Shown here one piece after another: positions 9,193-18,097 of a stretch of DNA of 64,000 nt. The first letter of the stretch is position 1. Each line of letters starts with the position of its first letter. The position numbers were made by a program, and so were the translations under genes. The notes under the pieces were generated by a model that saw only the letters and a list, made by a program, of their open reading frames with translations, had not been told where the DNA came from and made no database searches. Origin of the DNA: Corynebacterium genitalium ATCC 33030 (GTDB lineage: Bacteria; Actinomycetota; Actinomycetes; Mycobacteriales; Mycobacteriaceae); assembly GCF_000143825.1 (NCBI RefSeq), contig NZ_CM000961.1:957672-1021671 (forward strand), given 5' to 3'.

Positions 9193-9265
9193 GCTGGAGT
9201 GGCGCAATCGGTAGCGCAACGGTCTTGTAAACCGTAGGTTGCGAGTTCAAGTCTCGTCTCCAGCT
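9193..9265 (+). tRNA. tRNA-Thr (anticodon TGT)
   Basis: Full cloverleaf: acceptor GCTGGAG / CTCCAGC, discriminator T, anticodon loop CTTGTAA (anticodon TGT, reads ACA), and T-loop TTCAAGT. No encoded CCA. It lies next to the threonine exporter thrE, transcribed away from it. Confidence 0.96.
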
Positions 9266-9273
9266 CGTTTCTT

Positions 9274-9284
9274 GCTTATCGACG
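9274..9284 (+). repeat. 11-bp word GCTTATCGACG, intergenic copy
   Basis: Exact copy between tRNA-Thr and the stop codon of the convergent HNH gene, 8 bp after the tRNA. One of 22 exact copies in the window; the full list is in the findings. Confidence 0.9.
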
Positions 9285-9285
9285 C

Positions 9286-10413
9286 CTACGCCGCCGTCGC
9301 CCCCACCGTCTCCGCGCCAGCGCGGGGCGGGCCGAACAGTGAACGCATCGCGCCGTACGGGTGTCGGTTATTGGGGCGTTCGTAACCCCTGGGGGAGACC
9401 CATACTGGGGTGCCGCCGCGCATTTCGATGCGGCCGCGGGTGGCGCGCTGCGGGTCATCGTCGTTGACGCGGTTGTGGTAGCGGCACAACGGTGCGAGGT
9501 TGCCGATGTTGGTTTCCCCGCCGTCTTTCCACGGCGTGATGTGGTGGATTTCGCAGTGGTCGGCGGCGTGCCGGCAGTCGGGGCTGGTGCAGACGGGCTG
9601 CGTCGCGGCGGCAAGGTCGCGCTGTTTCTGGTTGGCGAAGCGCTCGTCGCGGTAGAGGTTCACTGCGCCTTCCGTGGGGTGGAATAGGGCGGCCTCGAGA
9701 CCGTACTCAGGTTTCGCGTGGTAGCGGGCAAGGTACTCGGCGCCGGTGATGGTGGTGCCGTTGGTCAGTCCGAGGGTGACGTCGTCGCCGTGGCCGCTGA
9801 GGATCTTCGTCCATTCGGGCAGCGGGATGAGCAACAGTGGTCTGGGCACGGCGTACGGGACTCCGCCGCCGTTGCGTATCAGGTCGAGGAAGCGTTCGAG
9901 CAGTTGCCCGGCGACGGGCCGTGTGGCGTCGAGGGCCTTGTTCATCAACGCTGCTTCGAGGTCGGCGATGTCGTGCTCGTCTGCGGTGATGATCATGGTG
10001 CGCCGCCCGTGGCGCGAGCCGGAGATGGTGATCCGCTTCTGCGGCGGCGTGTCGGCCCCGGGGAGGAGCTTCTTTACCAGCGCGTTGAGTGCCCGGTAGT
10101 CGCCCGCGGATTCGAGCAGCCGCACGCGCAGCTTGTTGCGTGCTTTGGGGCTTTTGATCTTCGCGATCTGGCGCTCAATGAGCGCAAGCTTATCGACGCT
10201 CAAACCCCGCCTCCTCGCCACTTCCCCCGCCGTTCTCTGCTTAGCGGGGGAGGTGGTGGGACCGTAGTACGCCTCGTGGACGCGTTTCCAGTTGCGGATG
10301 GTTGCTTCGGAGAATCCTGCGCTGAGAAGCTTCTGGCGGTCGAAGTCTTTCAAGTGGTCAAGAGCGTTGGTGGTCAGTGCTGAGATGAGGTTGTCGAGTC
10401 CCATGGCGAACAC
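9286..10413 (-). CDS. HNH endonuclease-domain protein (DUF222-type architecture)
   Basis: 375-aa protein with a long helical N-terminal region and a C-terminal HNH nuclease motif: CTSPDCRHAADHCEIHH, then CRYHNRVNDDD, with two Cys pairs able to bind zinc. This 'DUF222 plus HNH' layout is abundant and often multi-copy in corynebacteria and mycobacteria; its biological role is not established. I place the start at GTG 10413, which has GAGGGG 6 nt upstream; ATG 10404 is an alternative, and the frame remains open to 10590 without a ribosome site. It contains an antisense GCTTATCGACG copy at 10188. Confidence 0.8.
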   Translation of the reverse strand: MFAMGLDNLISALTTNALDHLKDFDRQKLLSAGFSEATIRNWKRVHEAYYGPTTSPAKQRTAGEVARRRGLSVDKLALIERQIAKIKSPKARNKLRVRLLESAGDYRALNALVKKLLPGADTPPQKRITISGSRHGRRTMIITADEHDIADLEAALMNKALDATRPVAGQLLERFLDLIRNGGGVPYAVPRPLLLIPLPEWTKILSGHGDDVTLGLTNGTTITGAEYLARYHAKPEYGLEAALFHPTEGAVNLYRDERFANQKQRDLAAATQPVCTSPDCRHAADHCEIHHITPWKDGGETNIGNLAPLCRYHNRVNDDDPQRATRGRIEMRGGTPVWVSPRGYERPNNRHPYGAMRSLFGPPRAGAETVGATAA

Positions 10414-10592
10414 GCTAGACCCCTCAAAACTCCAGGTAAAGGGGCTAAAAAAGCGCGAAAAATCTTCACCTCCGAGGGAACCGGCACTCCCGCGGGCGCT
10501 GCTGAAGCGACAATGCGCTGCTCGGCGAGCGTGCGTGACGCGGGCACTAAGAGCGAAAGGGGACGGGCGGGGGCAGAGCTGCGAAAACAAAA

Positions 10593-10617
10593 TTGTGGAT
10601 AACTTTTTCTATCCACA
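10593..10617. repeat. inverted pair of DnaA-box-like 9-mers
   Basis: TGTGGATAA (10594-10602) is the exact complement of the consensus DnaA box TTATCCACA. CTATCCACA (10609-10617) differs at one base. Together they form a perfect 8-bp inverted repeat around an 8-nt loop containing TTTTT, so a hairpin reading is also possible. Confidence 0.6.
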
Positions 10618-10704
10618 GGCCCCAGGGTCACTTTTGGCCGCGAGGGAACCGGTTTCGCTGGTGACATGCCCCGGATTGAACACGGACTGAATGCGGATTA
10701 GGTG

Positions 10705-10737
10705 TACAGTGGACGTACAGCAAACGTTCAGCAAGAC
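10705..10737 (+). promoter_or_regulatory. three 11-bp direct repeats upstream of phoR (candidate PhoR boxes)
   Basis: TACAGTGGACG, TACAGCAAACG and TTCAGCAAGAC start at 10705, 10716 and 10727. An 11-bp period of TNCAGN cores matches how OmpR/PhoP-type regulators bind (M. tuberculosis PhoP uses TCACAGC repeats with 4-bp spacers). Likely autoregulation; inferred. Confidence 0.55.
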
Positions 10738-10799
10738 GTTGTTTACTTGCTCTGGAAACGCGCGTGCTTGTCGCGCGAACGGAAAGAGAGGAACCACCC

Positions 10800-11519
10800 A
10801 TGGCTGATACGCCTACCCCGCAGAACGTCAAGGTGCTCGTTGTCGACGACGAGCCGAACATCGTCGAGTTGCTCACCGTTTCCCTGAAGTTCCAGGGTTT
10901 TGAGGTCGAGTCGGCCGAGTCTGGCCAGCAGGCTCTCGAGATGGCGCGGGAGCTCAAGCCGGAGGCTTACATCCTCGACGTGATGATGCCGGGCATGGAT
11001 GGTTTCGAGCTGTTGGGCAAGCTGCGTGCCGAGGGCCTCGATGCGCCTGTGCTGTTCCTCACCGCGAAGGACGCTGTCGAGGACCGCATCCACGGCCTGA
11101 CCATCGGTGCGGATGACTATGTGACCAAGCCGTTCTCGCTGGAAGAAGTCATCACTCGCCTGCGCGTGATTTTGCGCCGCGGCAACGTGACCGAGACCGA
11201 GACCGGGGACTCCACGATCCGTTACGCCGACTTGACGCTGAACGACGACACCCACGAAGTCACCAAGGCCGGCGAGATCGTGGAGCTGTCCCCCACGGAG
11301 TTCAACCTGCTGCGCTACCTCATGCTCAACGCGGAAGTGGTGCTGTCGAAGGCGAAGATCCTGGACAACGTGTGGCACTACGACTTCGGCGGCGACGGCA
11401 ACGTGGTGGAGTCCTACATTTCCTACCTGCGCCGCAAGGTTGATCAGGGCGAGCCGCAGCTGATCAACACGGTCCGTGGTGTGGGTTACGTGCTTCGCAC
11501 GCCGCGCCAGCAGAGCTAG
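10800..11519 (+). CDS. phoR: two-component response regulator, OmpR/PhoB type (phosphate starvation)
   Basis: 239-aa regulator. The receiver domain has acidic pair DDE near 16-18, phospho-acceptor Asp60 in YILDVMMPGMDG, and Lys110 in DDYVTKPF. A C-terminal winged helix of OmpR type (about 140-236, ending in RRKVDQGEPQLINTVRGVGY) follows. By order and neighbours it matches C. glutamicum PhoR, the response regulator of phosphate starvation (the naming there is the reverse of most bacteria; M. tuberculosis calls the homologue PhoP). ATG 10800 has a GGAAAGAGAGGA ribosome site. The kinase gene follows 38 bp downstream. Likely targets in this window are pstSCAB and itself. Confidence 0.85.
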   Translation: MADTPTPQNVKVLVVDDEPNIVELLTVSLKFQGFEVESAESGQQALEMARELKPEAYILDVMMPGMDGFELLGKLRAEGLDAPVLFLTAKDAVEDRIHGLTIGADDYVTKPFSLEEVITRLRVILRRGNVTETETGDSTIRYADLTLNDDTHEVTKAGEIVELSPTEFNLLRYLMLNAEVVLSKAKILDNVWHYDFGGDGNVVESYISYLRRKVDQGEPQLINTVRGVGYVLRTPRQQS

Positions 11520-11557
11520 CCGGCCGGGGTTAGCGGAAGGTCTCACAGGGTTAGTCG

Positions 11558-12997
11558 TTGGAGCGAAGCACCACTTTCACCCGGATCGCGACGGGCCGGG
11601 TCTCTCACCTGCGCCTGCGTACCCGCCTGCTGATCATTCTCATGGTGATCTCGGGTCTGGGTCTCGCTGGCATGTCAGTCGCAGTGTGGGGGTTGACCCG
11701 CAACCAGATCTACGAGCGTGTCGACACTGACCTGTACCGCGGCCTCGACAGCTGGGGCCTAAGCCGCGGAATGGGCCCGGATGTGACCACCGCATCCAAT
11801 CTGCCGACGGAGTTCATGCTGATCTATTTCAGCCCCGCCGGAGGGTACAGGATGATGAACACTTCCGACCGCATCCCTGACCTGCCCAATGTCGAGCGCG
11901 ACCGGATGCCGCACACCGTGCGCGCTCTTCCTGTCGACCCGTCGGGCCCGCAGGAACCCAACCCGCCCATGTTCCGCATCATCGCGATCGAGGCGCCTGA
12001 CGGGACGATCACCGCGGTAGCCAAACGCCTTGATGGGGAGAGGAGGATGTTGGAGGGGTTGGCGGTGATTTTGGCGTCGATAAGCGTCATTGTGCTGGCG
12101 ATGATGGGTGCCGCAGGAACGATTTACGTGCGCCGCGCGCTGCTGCCGCTCAAAGAGCTGGAGAATACCGCGATCGCGATTGGCGACGGCGACATCAACC
12201 GCCGCGCACCCGCCTGGCCGCGCGACACTGAATACGGCCGGCTGAGCTTCGCAATGAACACCATGGTCAGCCAACTGCAGGAGACCCTCGACGAGTCGCG
12301 GCAGAAAGAGGAACAGATGCGCCGCTTCGTTGGCGACGCCTCCCACGAGCTGCGCACCCCACTGACCAGCGTGCGCGGTTACACCGAGCTGTACCGCGCC
12401 GGGGCGACCGATGACGCCGACATGGTCCTGTCCAAGATCGACGAAGAGTCCGGCCGCATGAAGCTGCTCGTCGAGGATTTGCTCGCGCTCACACGCGCGG
12501 AGGGGGCGCGGCTGAACATGCGCGACGTGGACATGCTCGAACTCGTCTGCTCCGTCGCGGACTCTGCGCGCGCGGCGTTCAGCGGCCGCAACCTGGCCGT
12601 GACGCACGAATCCAGCGACATTCCGCTCGTCTCAGGCGACCCAGACCGCTTGCACCAAGTGGTGCTCAACTTGATCAGCAACGCGTTCAAGCACGCGGGC
12701 GACGATGCCAACGTCACCGTGACGGTGCGCGACTACCTCGACCGTGTGTACGTCGACGTCGCTGACGATGGCATCGGCATGAGCAAAGAGGACGCCGCGC
12801 ACATCTTCGAGCGCTTCTACCGCGCCGACACTTCCCGCAACCGCTCCAAGAGCGGCGGCGGGTCAGGGCTGGGGCTGGCGATCACCAAATCGATCGTTGA
12901 GCAGCACGGCGGCGCGATCAGTGTGGCTTCGGAGCAGGGCGTGGGCACGAAGTTCACGATCAGCCTGCCAAAGGCGGGCGCGCACACCGACGCCTAG
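11558..12997 (+). CDS. phoS: two-component sensor histidine kinase (PhoS-like)
   Basis: 479-aa membrane histidine kinase, partner of the adjacent regulator. A first membrane helix (about 23-46), an extracytoplasmic sensor of ~115 residues, a second helix near 168-192, a HAMP linker, then the H box FVGDASHELRTPL, N box, and GGGSGLGLAI / GVGTKF ATP-lid motifs. The start is a TTG (11558), the earliest in-frame codon after a stop at 11552; its ribosome site is weak, suggesting coupling to phoR. Named from synteny with C. glutamicum phoRS. It contains an antisense GCTTATCGACG copy at 12075 within the second membrane helix, read as Ser-Ile-Ser. Confidence 0.83.
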   Translation: MERSTTFTRIATGRVSHLRLRTRLLIILMVISGLGLAGMSVAVWGLTRNQIYERVDTDLYRGLDSWGLSRGMGPDVTTASNLPTEFMLIYFSPAGGYRMMNTSDRIPDLPNVERDRMPHTVRALPVDPSGPQEPNPPMFRIIAIEAPDGTITAVAKRLDGERRMLEGLAVILASISVIVLAMMGAAGTIYVRRALLPLKELENTAIAIGDGDINRRAPAWPRDTEYGRLSFAMNTMVSQLQETLDESRQKEEQMRRFVGDASHELRTPLTSVRGYTELYRAGATDDADMVLSKIDEESGRMKLLVEDLLALTRAEGARLNMRDVDMLELVCSVADSARAAFSGRNLAVTHESSDIPLVSGDPDRLHQVVLNLISNAFKHAGDDANVTVTVRDYLDRVYVDVADDGIGMSKEDAAHIFERFYRADTSRNRSKSGGGSGLGLAITKSIVEQHGGAISVASEQGVGTKFTISLPKAGAHTDA

Positions 12998-13003
12998 ACG
13001 GGT

Positions 13004-13429
13004 TTAGACGCGGCGGCCGTCCTCGCCTGTGCCCAGCTGCTCGCGGAGTTTCGCAGCGGCGTCGTCCATCTTCGCGTCGTCGGTCTCGTCGGCGCGCATG
13101 ATGTTCTGCAGGCTGTAGCCGGACATGTCGTTGGCGGGGAAGACGTGAATGTGGGCGTGCGGGACCTCGAAACCGGCGATGAGGTAGCCGGCGCGTTCGG
13201 ACCCGAACGCGTTGATCACGGCCTGGCCGATTTCCTGGGCGATGTCGTTGGCGTGTGCCCACGTGTCACGGTCGAGGTCGGTCCACTTGTCCACTTCTTG
13301 CACCGGGACGATCAGCGTGTGGCCGTACGCGACCGGCTCGATGGTGAGGAAGGCGGCGACGTGGTCGTCGCGGTAGACAAAGCGGCCGGGCAGTTCTCCG
13401 TCGATGATCTTGGTAAACACTGTGCTCAT
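13004..13429 (-). CDS. HIT-family nucleotide hydrolase
   Basis: 141-aa histidine-triad protein with the diagnostic HAHIHVFP motif near residues 96-103 and the family's [12 protein letters not shown] segment. HIT proteins hydrolyse or transfer nucleoside monophosphates from AMP-amine and related substrates; the exact substrate is unknown. The start at ATG 13429 has a TACCCT -10 box 8 nt upstream (leaderless); longer in-frame starts run into the purD promoter. It is divergent from purD and convergent with phoS, 6 bp apart. Confidence 0.88.
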   Translation of the reverse strand: MSTVFTKIIDGELPGRFVYRDDHVAAFLTIEPVAYGHTLIVPVQEVDKWTDLDRDTWAHANDIAQEIGQAVINAFGSERAGYLIAGFEVPHAHIHVFPANDMSGYSLQNIMRADETDDAKMDDAAAKLREQLGTGEDGRRV

Positions 13430-13460
13430 ACCCGCCCAGGGTAGCGATAGAATTGGGCGC
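13430..13460. promoter_or_regulatory. 31-bp divergent promoter region, HIT gene / purD
   Basis: TAGAAT (13448-13453) lies 7 nt before the purD ATG. On the other strand TACCCT (complement of 13438-13443) lies 8 nt before the HIT gene ATG. Both transcripts are expected to be leaderless or nearly so. Confidence 0.55.
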
Positions 13461-14732
13461 ATGCGCATCCTTGTTATCGGCTCGGGCGGCCGCGAACACG
13501 CCCTTGTACATGCCCTGTCTGGCCACGAGGTTCATGTGGCGCCCGGCAACCCCGGCATGCAGGCGGAGAGACATGAGGTGCTTGTCGACGATCGCAGTGC
13601 CGTCGTCACGCTTGCCCGCGACATCGATGCTGACCTGGTGGTCATTGGCCCTGAGCAACCGCTCGTTGCCGGTGTCGCGGACGCGCTGCGGGAGGCTGGC
13701 ATTCCTGTGTTCGGACCGTCGCAGGAGGCAGCGCGGCTGGAGGGGTCGAAGGTCTTCGCCAAGGAGGTCATGGCGACTGCAGGCGTGCGCACGGCGCGGT
13801 CGAAGCGCGTGACCGATCCGGACCAGGTGAAGGTCGAGCTGAAGAACTTCGGCCCCAACTTCGTGGTGAAGGATGACGGGCTCGCCGGCGGCAAGGGCGT
13901 CGTGGTCACTGATGATGTCCGCGAGGCTGTCGCGCACGCTAAGGCCGTTATCGCCGACGGTAACCCAGTGCTGCTGGAGACGTTCCTGTCTGGGCCGGAG
14001 GTGTCGCTGTTTTGCCTTGTCGACGGCGAAACTGTCGTCCCCTTGTTGCCCGCTCAGGACAACAAGCGTGCCTACGACAACGACGAAGGCCCCAACACTG
14101 GCGGCATGGGCGCGTACGCTCCGTTGCCGTGGCTGCCGGAGGACGGTGTGCAGCGCATCGTCACTGAGGTCGTCGAGCCGGTCGCGCGCGAGATGGTGCG
14201 CCGCGGCACCCCGTACTCGGGACTGCTGTACGCCGGGTTGGCGTGGGGTGCCGACGGCCCGTCGGTGGTGGAGTTCAACGCGCGCTTCGGTGACCCGGAG
14301 ACCCAGGCCGTGCTCGCCCTGCTGGACACCCCGCTCGCGGACGTCCTGTACGCCACCGCCACCGGCACCCTCGCCGACCTTCCGCCGCTGAAGTGGAAGG
14401 ACGGCTACGCCGCGACCGTCGTGCTGGCCGCGGAGGGCTACCCGGAGTCGCCGCGCAAGGGCGACCCGATCACCACATCCGACCCCACGCTTCTCGACGA
14501 TCCTTCCCGCGTCCTCCACGCCGGCGTCGCCGCATCCGCTACCTCTACCGACGATGCTGCGGCGCGATACGTCTCTGCGGGCGGTCGCGTGCTCAACGTC
14601 GTCGGCACCGGCGCCACTCTTGCCGACGCCACCGCAGACGCCTACCGCACCATCGAGCAGATCGAGCTGCCCGGTTCCTTCTACCGGAAGGACATTGCCC
14701 GCAAGGCGGTCGACGGCGAGATCTCGGTCTAG
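13461..14732 (+). CDS. purD: phosphoribosylamine-glycine ligase
   Basis: 423-aa GAR synthetase, ATP-dependent joining of glycine to phosphoribosylamine, second step of purine synthesis. ATP-grasp protein: N-terminal [13 protein letters not shown], central [17 protein letters not shown] loop, the metal-binding [14 protein letters not shown], and a C-terminal domain. ATG 13461 fits the leaderless -10 TAGAAT. It starts the purD-purB-(lipoprotein opposite)-purC stretch, which matches C. glutamicum order. Confidence 0.96.
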   Translation: MRILVIGSGGREHALVHALSGHEVHVAPGNPGMQAERHEVLVDDRSAVVTLARDIDADLVVIGPEQPLVAGVADALREAGIPVFGPSQEAARLEGSKVFAKEVMATAGVRTARSKRVTDPDQVKVELKNFGPNFVVKDDGLAGGKGVVVTDDVREAVAHAKAVIADGNPVLLETFLSGPEVSLFCLVDGETVVPLLPAQDNKRAYDNDEGPNTGGMGAYAPLPWLPEDGVQRIVTEVVEPVAREMVRRGTPYSGLLYAGLAWGADGPSVVEFNARFGDPETQAVLALLDTPLADVLYATATGTLADLPPLKWKDGYAATVVLAAEGYPESPRKGDPITTSDPTLLDDPSRVLHAGVAASATSTDDAAARYVSAGGRVLNVVGTGATLADATADAYRTIEQIELPGSFYRKDIARKAVDGEISV

Positions 14733-14791
14733 CTCTCCGCTTCGCCTGCTTTTGGCCGGTGGGGCGGCGGACCGGGTCTAAACTGGCAGGC

Positions 14792-16231
14792 GTGACTACC
14801 CCGAATAGCAAGCCGAAGAACGCTAACGTCCTGTCCAACCGATACGCTTCGCCGGAGATGGCGCAGCTGTGGAGCGCCGAGCACAAGATCGTCCTCGAGC
14901 GTCAGCTGTGGATCGCGGTCATGCGTGCCCAGCGCGACCTGGGTATCGATGTGCCGGAGGACGCCATCGCGGCGTACGAGGCTGTGGTGGACCGTGTCGA
15001 TCTGGACTCCATTGCGGAGCGGGAGCGCGTGACGCGCCATGACGTCAAGGCACGCATCGAGGAGTTCAACGCTCTCGCTGGCCACGAGCACATCCACAAG
15101 GGCATGACCAGCCGTGACTTGACGGAAAACGTTGAGCAGCTGCAGATCTACCGCTCGTTGGAGCTGGTGCGCGGCCGTGCGATCGCGGTGCTCAACGCGA
15201 TCGGCAACCGGGCGGCGGAGTACCGCTCGCTTGTCATGGCGGGCCGGTCTCACAACGTCGCGGCGCAGGCAACGACGTTGGGCAAGCGTTTCGCTTCAGC
15301 TGCCGACGAGATCCTCGTCGCCCTAGACCGTATCGAGGACCTGTTGGGCCGATACCCGCTGCGCGGCATCAAGGGGCCGATGGGCACGGCGCAGGACATG
15401 CTCGATCTCGTCGGCGGGGATGAAGCGAAGCTCAACCAGCTCGAGGGCGCCGTCGCTGAGCATCTCGGTTTTGAGCGCGTCTTTGATTCTGTGGGCCAGA
15501 TCTATCCGCGTTCGCTGGATTTCGACGCGGTATCTGCGCTGGTGCAGCTCGGCGCCGGCCCGTCCAGCCTGGCTACGACGATCCGTCTCATGGCCGGCAA
15601 CGAGACGGTCACTGAGGGGTTCAAGGAGGGGCAGGTCGGTTCGTCGGCCATGCCACACAAGATGAACGCCCGTTCCTGCGAGCGCGTCGGAGGGTTCCAG
15701 GTAATTCTGCGTGGCTACCTCACCATGGTCGGTGATTTGGCGGGCCAGCAGTGGAACGAGGGCGATGTGTTCTGCTCGGTCGTGCGCCGCGTTGCGCTTC
15801 CGGACGCTTTCTTCGCCATCGACGGCATGATGGAGACTTTCCTGACCGTCCTCGCGGAGTTCGGCGCTTTCCCGGCGATGATCACTCGCGAGCTTGACCG
15901 CTACTTGCCGTTCTTGGCCACGACGAGGATTCTCATGGCGTCAGTACGCGCTGGCATCGGCCGCGAAACAGCGCACGAAGTGATCAAGGAGCACGCTGTC
16001 GCGATGGCGCTGGACATGCGTGAAAATGGTGCGGAGCAGAACCTCATTGAGAGGCTTGCTAGCGACGACCGTCTCCCCCTGACCCACCACGACCTCGAAG
16101 CAGCCCTGGCTGACCGCCACGCCTTCATCGGCGCAGCCGAGTCGCAAGTGGACAACGTGCTCGACCGCATCCAGGTCTGGGCACAGAAATACCCCGAGGC
16201 GGCGGGTTACGCCCCGGGGGACATTCTGTAG
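14792..16231 (+). CDS. purB: adenylosuccinate lyase
   Basis: 479-aa fumarase/aspartase-superfamily lyase that splits SAICAR to AICAR and adenylosuccinate to AMP. The family signature GSSAMPHKMNARSCERV carries the catalytic serine loop; TSRDLTENVEQ and GRSHNVAAQATTLGKR hold further active-site residues. The start is GTG 14792, 7 nt after a TAAACT -10 box, so leaderless. The frame is open further upstream but overlaps purD. Confidence 0.96.
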   Translation: MTTPNSKPKNANVLSNRYASPEMAQLWSAEHKIVLERQLWIAVMRAQRDLGIDVPEDAIAAYEAVVDRVDLDSIAERERVTRHDVKARIEEFNALAGHEHIHKGMTSRDLTENVEQLQIYRSLELVRGRAIAVLNAIGNRAAEYRSLVMAGRSHNVAAQATTLGKRFASAADEILVALDRIEDLLGRYPLRGIKGPMGTAQDMLDLVGGDEAKLNQLEGAVAEHLGFERVFDSVGQIYPRSLDFDAVSALVQLGAGPSSLATTIRLMAGNETVTEGFKEGQVGSSAMPHKMNARSCERVGGFQVILRGYLTMVGDLAGQQWNEGDVFCSVVRRVALPDAFFAIDGMMETFLTVLAEFGAFPAMITRELDRYLPFLATTRILMASVRAGIGRETAHEVIKEHAVAMALDMRENGAEQNLIERLASDDRLPLTHHDLEAALADRHAFIGAAESQVDNVLDRIQVWAQKYPEAAGYAPGDIL

Positions 16232-16252
16232 CAGCTGCGGGTGCTGCAATGA

Positions 16253-16278
16253 CCGGTGCTGCGTCGGCGCAGCACCGG
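16253..16278. terminator. bidirectional hairpin between purB and a lipoprotein gene
   Basis: Perfect 11-bp stem CCGGTGCTGCG / CGCAGCACCGG with a 4-nt loop, between convergent genes. No T-run follows on either side, so efficiency is uncertain. Confidence 0.6.
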
Positions 16279-16284
16279 CGGGAT

Positions 16285-17058
16285 TTACTCGAAGTAGACC
16301 TTGCCGTTGGGGAAGGTGGAGTCGGACTTGCCGAAGTTCATCTCAACGCCGGTGGCTTCGAGACCGGCGCCGCTGGACTCGGTGAAGGTGATGGTGGCAC
16401 GCTTGTACTCCTTGCCTTCCTGCATGTCCTTGGTACTGGAGGGCATGCGGTCGGACTCGTGAATACCGCAGAGGGTCTCGTTGTCGCCGGAGATGTAGTT
16501 GGCTTGGCGGCCCTGCGGGCCGGTCGGGCTGAATCTCGGCGGGGTGAAGATCTCGGAGTCCTTGGCGGCGTCGCTCTCGCCGGCGCCGAGGTACTTGATG
16601 GTGGCGATGAAGCACTTGAAGCCGGTGTAGTCCTGGCCGGTCAGGCCGCCGCCGGCGTTGGTCTGGACCTCGTCGACGGTCATCTCCTTAGCGGGGTCGA
16701 CGGTGACCTCGAAGAACAGCGGGGTCTCGGACTCGTAGCCGGGCAGGACGATGTCGACGGGCTCGCCCAGCTTGGCCTTGTCGCCGTCGTTGGCGGGGCT
16801 GAAGCCGGCGGGTGCGCCGGGGTATTCGGAGTTGGAGGATCCGGAGGTCCCCTCCGTGCTGGGCTCTTCGCTCTCAGCGGAGGCGGGGCCTTCTTCGGCA
16901 CCTTCGTCGGTGGTGTTGTCTTCACCTTCGGTGGACTCCTCGTTGCCCGATGGGCCGAACGGAAGCTCCATCATGGAGCAGCCGCTCAGCGTCAGTGCGG
17001 AGGCAGTGAGGACGGACAGCAGTGCAGGGCGAACGGTTTTGTGTGTGATCTGGGTCAT
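16285..17058 (-). CDS. secreted lipoprotein of unknown function
   Basis: 257-aa predicted lipoprotein: hydrophobic signal peptide ending in LSGC (Cys27). A Ser/Glu/Gly-rich acidic linker (about 32-75, including NEESTEGEDNTTDEGAEEG) follows, then a beta-rich domain of ~180 residues with one Cys pair. I do not recognise the domain family. The linker is typical of corynebacterial surface lipoproteins. It is transcribed alone, convergent with purB and divergent from purC. Confidence 0.8.
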   Translation of the reverse strand: MTQITHKTVRPALLSVLTASALTLSGCSMMELPFGPSGNEESTEGEDNTTDEGAEEGPASAESEEPSTEGTSGSSNSEYPGAPAGFSPANDGDKAKLGEPVDIVLPGYESETPLFFEVTVDPAKEMTVDEVQTNAGGGLTGQDYTGFKCFIATIKYLGAGESDAAKDSEIFTPPRFSPTGPQGRQANYISGDNETLCGIHESDRMPSSTKDMQEGKEYKRATITFTESSGAGLEATGVEMNFGKSDSTFPNGKVYFE

Positions 17059-17224
17059 GGCGGTAATTATAAACAGTTTTAGTTGCGTCGCTGACTAACT
17101 GAATTTTTCCCACTCATTTTAAATAGTGGAGGCTAAGTTTTTCCCGGGCGTGCACACGACGCACGCCCTTCCATGAAGGCCGGTGGTGGGACGTGGGAAA
17201 GTGAACCGGCGTAGAGTCGCCAGC

Positions 17225-18097
17225 ATGCGTCCTGAGCTTTCTGACTACAAGCATTTGTCTGCCGGCAAGGTCCGCGAGATCTACGAGATCGACACGGACA
17301 CCTTGCTGATGGTGGCCACTGACCGGATCTCAGCTTTCGATTATTCTCTCGACCCGGAGATTCCCGACAAGGGCAAAATCCTTACACTGACCAGTGCGTT
17401 CTTCTTTGACCTGCTCGCGGAGTTCCCGAATCACCTCGCCGGCCCGTTGGATGACGGGAGGATTCCGGAGGATGTGCTGGGGGGTGCTTTCGTCGTGAAG
17501 CGATTGGACATGGTGCCGTTCGAATGCGTGGTGCGCGGGTACCTGACTGGCTCGGGCAAGAAGGAATATGACGCGACGGGCTCGGTGTGTGGCGTTGAGT
17601 TGCCCGACGGCTTGGTGGAGGCGTCGAAATTGCCGGAGCCGATTTTCACGCCGGCGACGAAGGCGGAGCAGGGCGACCACGATGTCAACGTCAGCTACGA
17701 CTACATGGCGCGGGAGATCGGCGAGGATTTGGCGTCGCGGCTGCGCGAGACAACGCTGGCGATTTACACGAAGGCGGCGCAGTACGCGGAGTCGCGCGGG
17801 ATCATTCTCGCGGACACGAAGTTTGAGTTCGGGCTCGATGACAACGGCACGCTGGTGCTTGCCGACGAAGTTCTCACCCCGGACTCCTCCCGCTACTGGC
17901 CCGCGGATTCCTATAAGGAAGGGGAGGCGCAGCCGAGCTTCGACAAACAGTACGTGCGCAATTGGCTGAGCCAGAAGTCCGGCTGGGATGCGGATAGCGG
18001 CACACCGCCGCCGGAGCTGCCGGGCTCGGTGGTGGAGGCCACCCGCGAGCGCTACATCGAGGCCTACGAGCGTCTGAGCGGAAAGAAGTTCATCTAG
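17225..18097 (+). CDS. purC: phosphoribosylaminoimidazole-succinocarboxamide synthase
   Basis: 290-aa SAICAR synthetase, ATP-dependent addition of aspartate to CAIR. Motifs: [10 protein letters not shown] near the N terminus, [23 protein letters not shown], and the C-terminal [17 protein letters not shown] 17225 lies 7 nt after TAGAGT (leaderless), which decides it over the in-frame GTG at 17183. The stop codon is immediately followed by the ptrB ATG. Confidence 0.96.
   Translation: MRPELSDYKHLSAGKVREIYEIDTDTLLMVATDRISAFDYSLDPEIPDKGKILTLTSAFFFDLLAEFPNHLAGPLDDGRIPEDVLGGAFVVKRLDMVPFECVVRGYLTGSGKKEYDATGSVCGVELPDGLVEASKLPEPIFTPATKAEQGDHDVNVSYDYMAREIGEDLASRLRETTLAIYTKAAQYAESRGIILADTKFEFGLDDNGTLVLADEVLTPDSSRYWPADSYKEGEAQPSFDKQYVRNWLSQKSGWDADSGTPPPELPGSVVEATRERYIEAYERLSGKKFI

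Larger units (their letters stand above)
10414..10799. other. 386-bp divergent intergenic region, HNH gene / phoR
   Basis: No credible gene. It holds a head-to-head pair of DnaA-box-like sequences (10593-10617) and, near phoR, three 11-bp-period repeats (10705-10737). A GGAAAGAGAGGAAC ribosome site precedes phoR. Confidence 0.7.
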
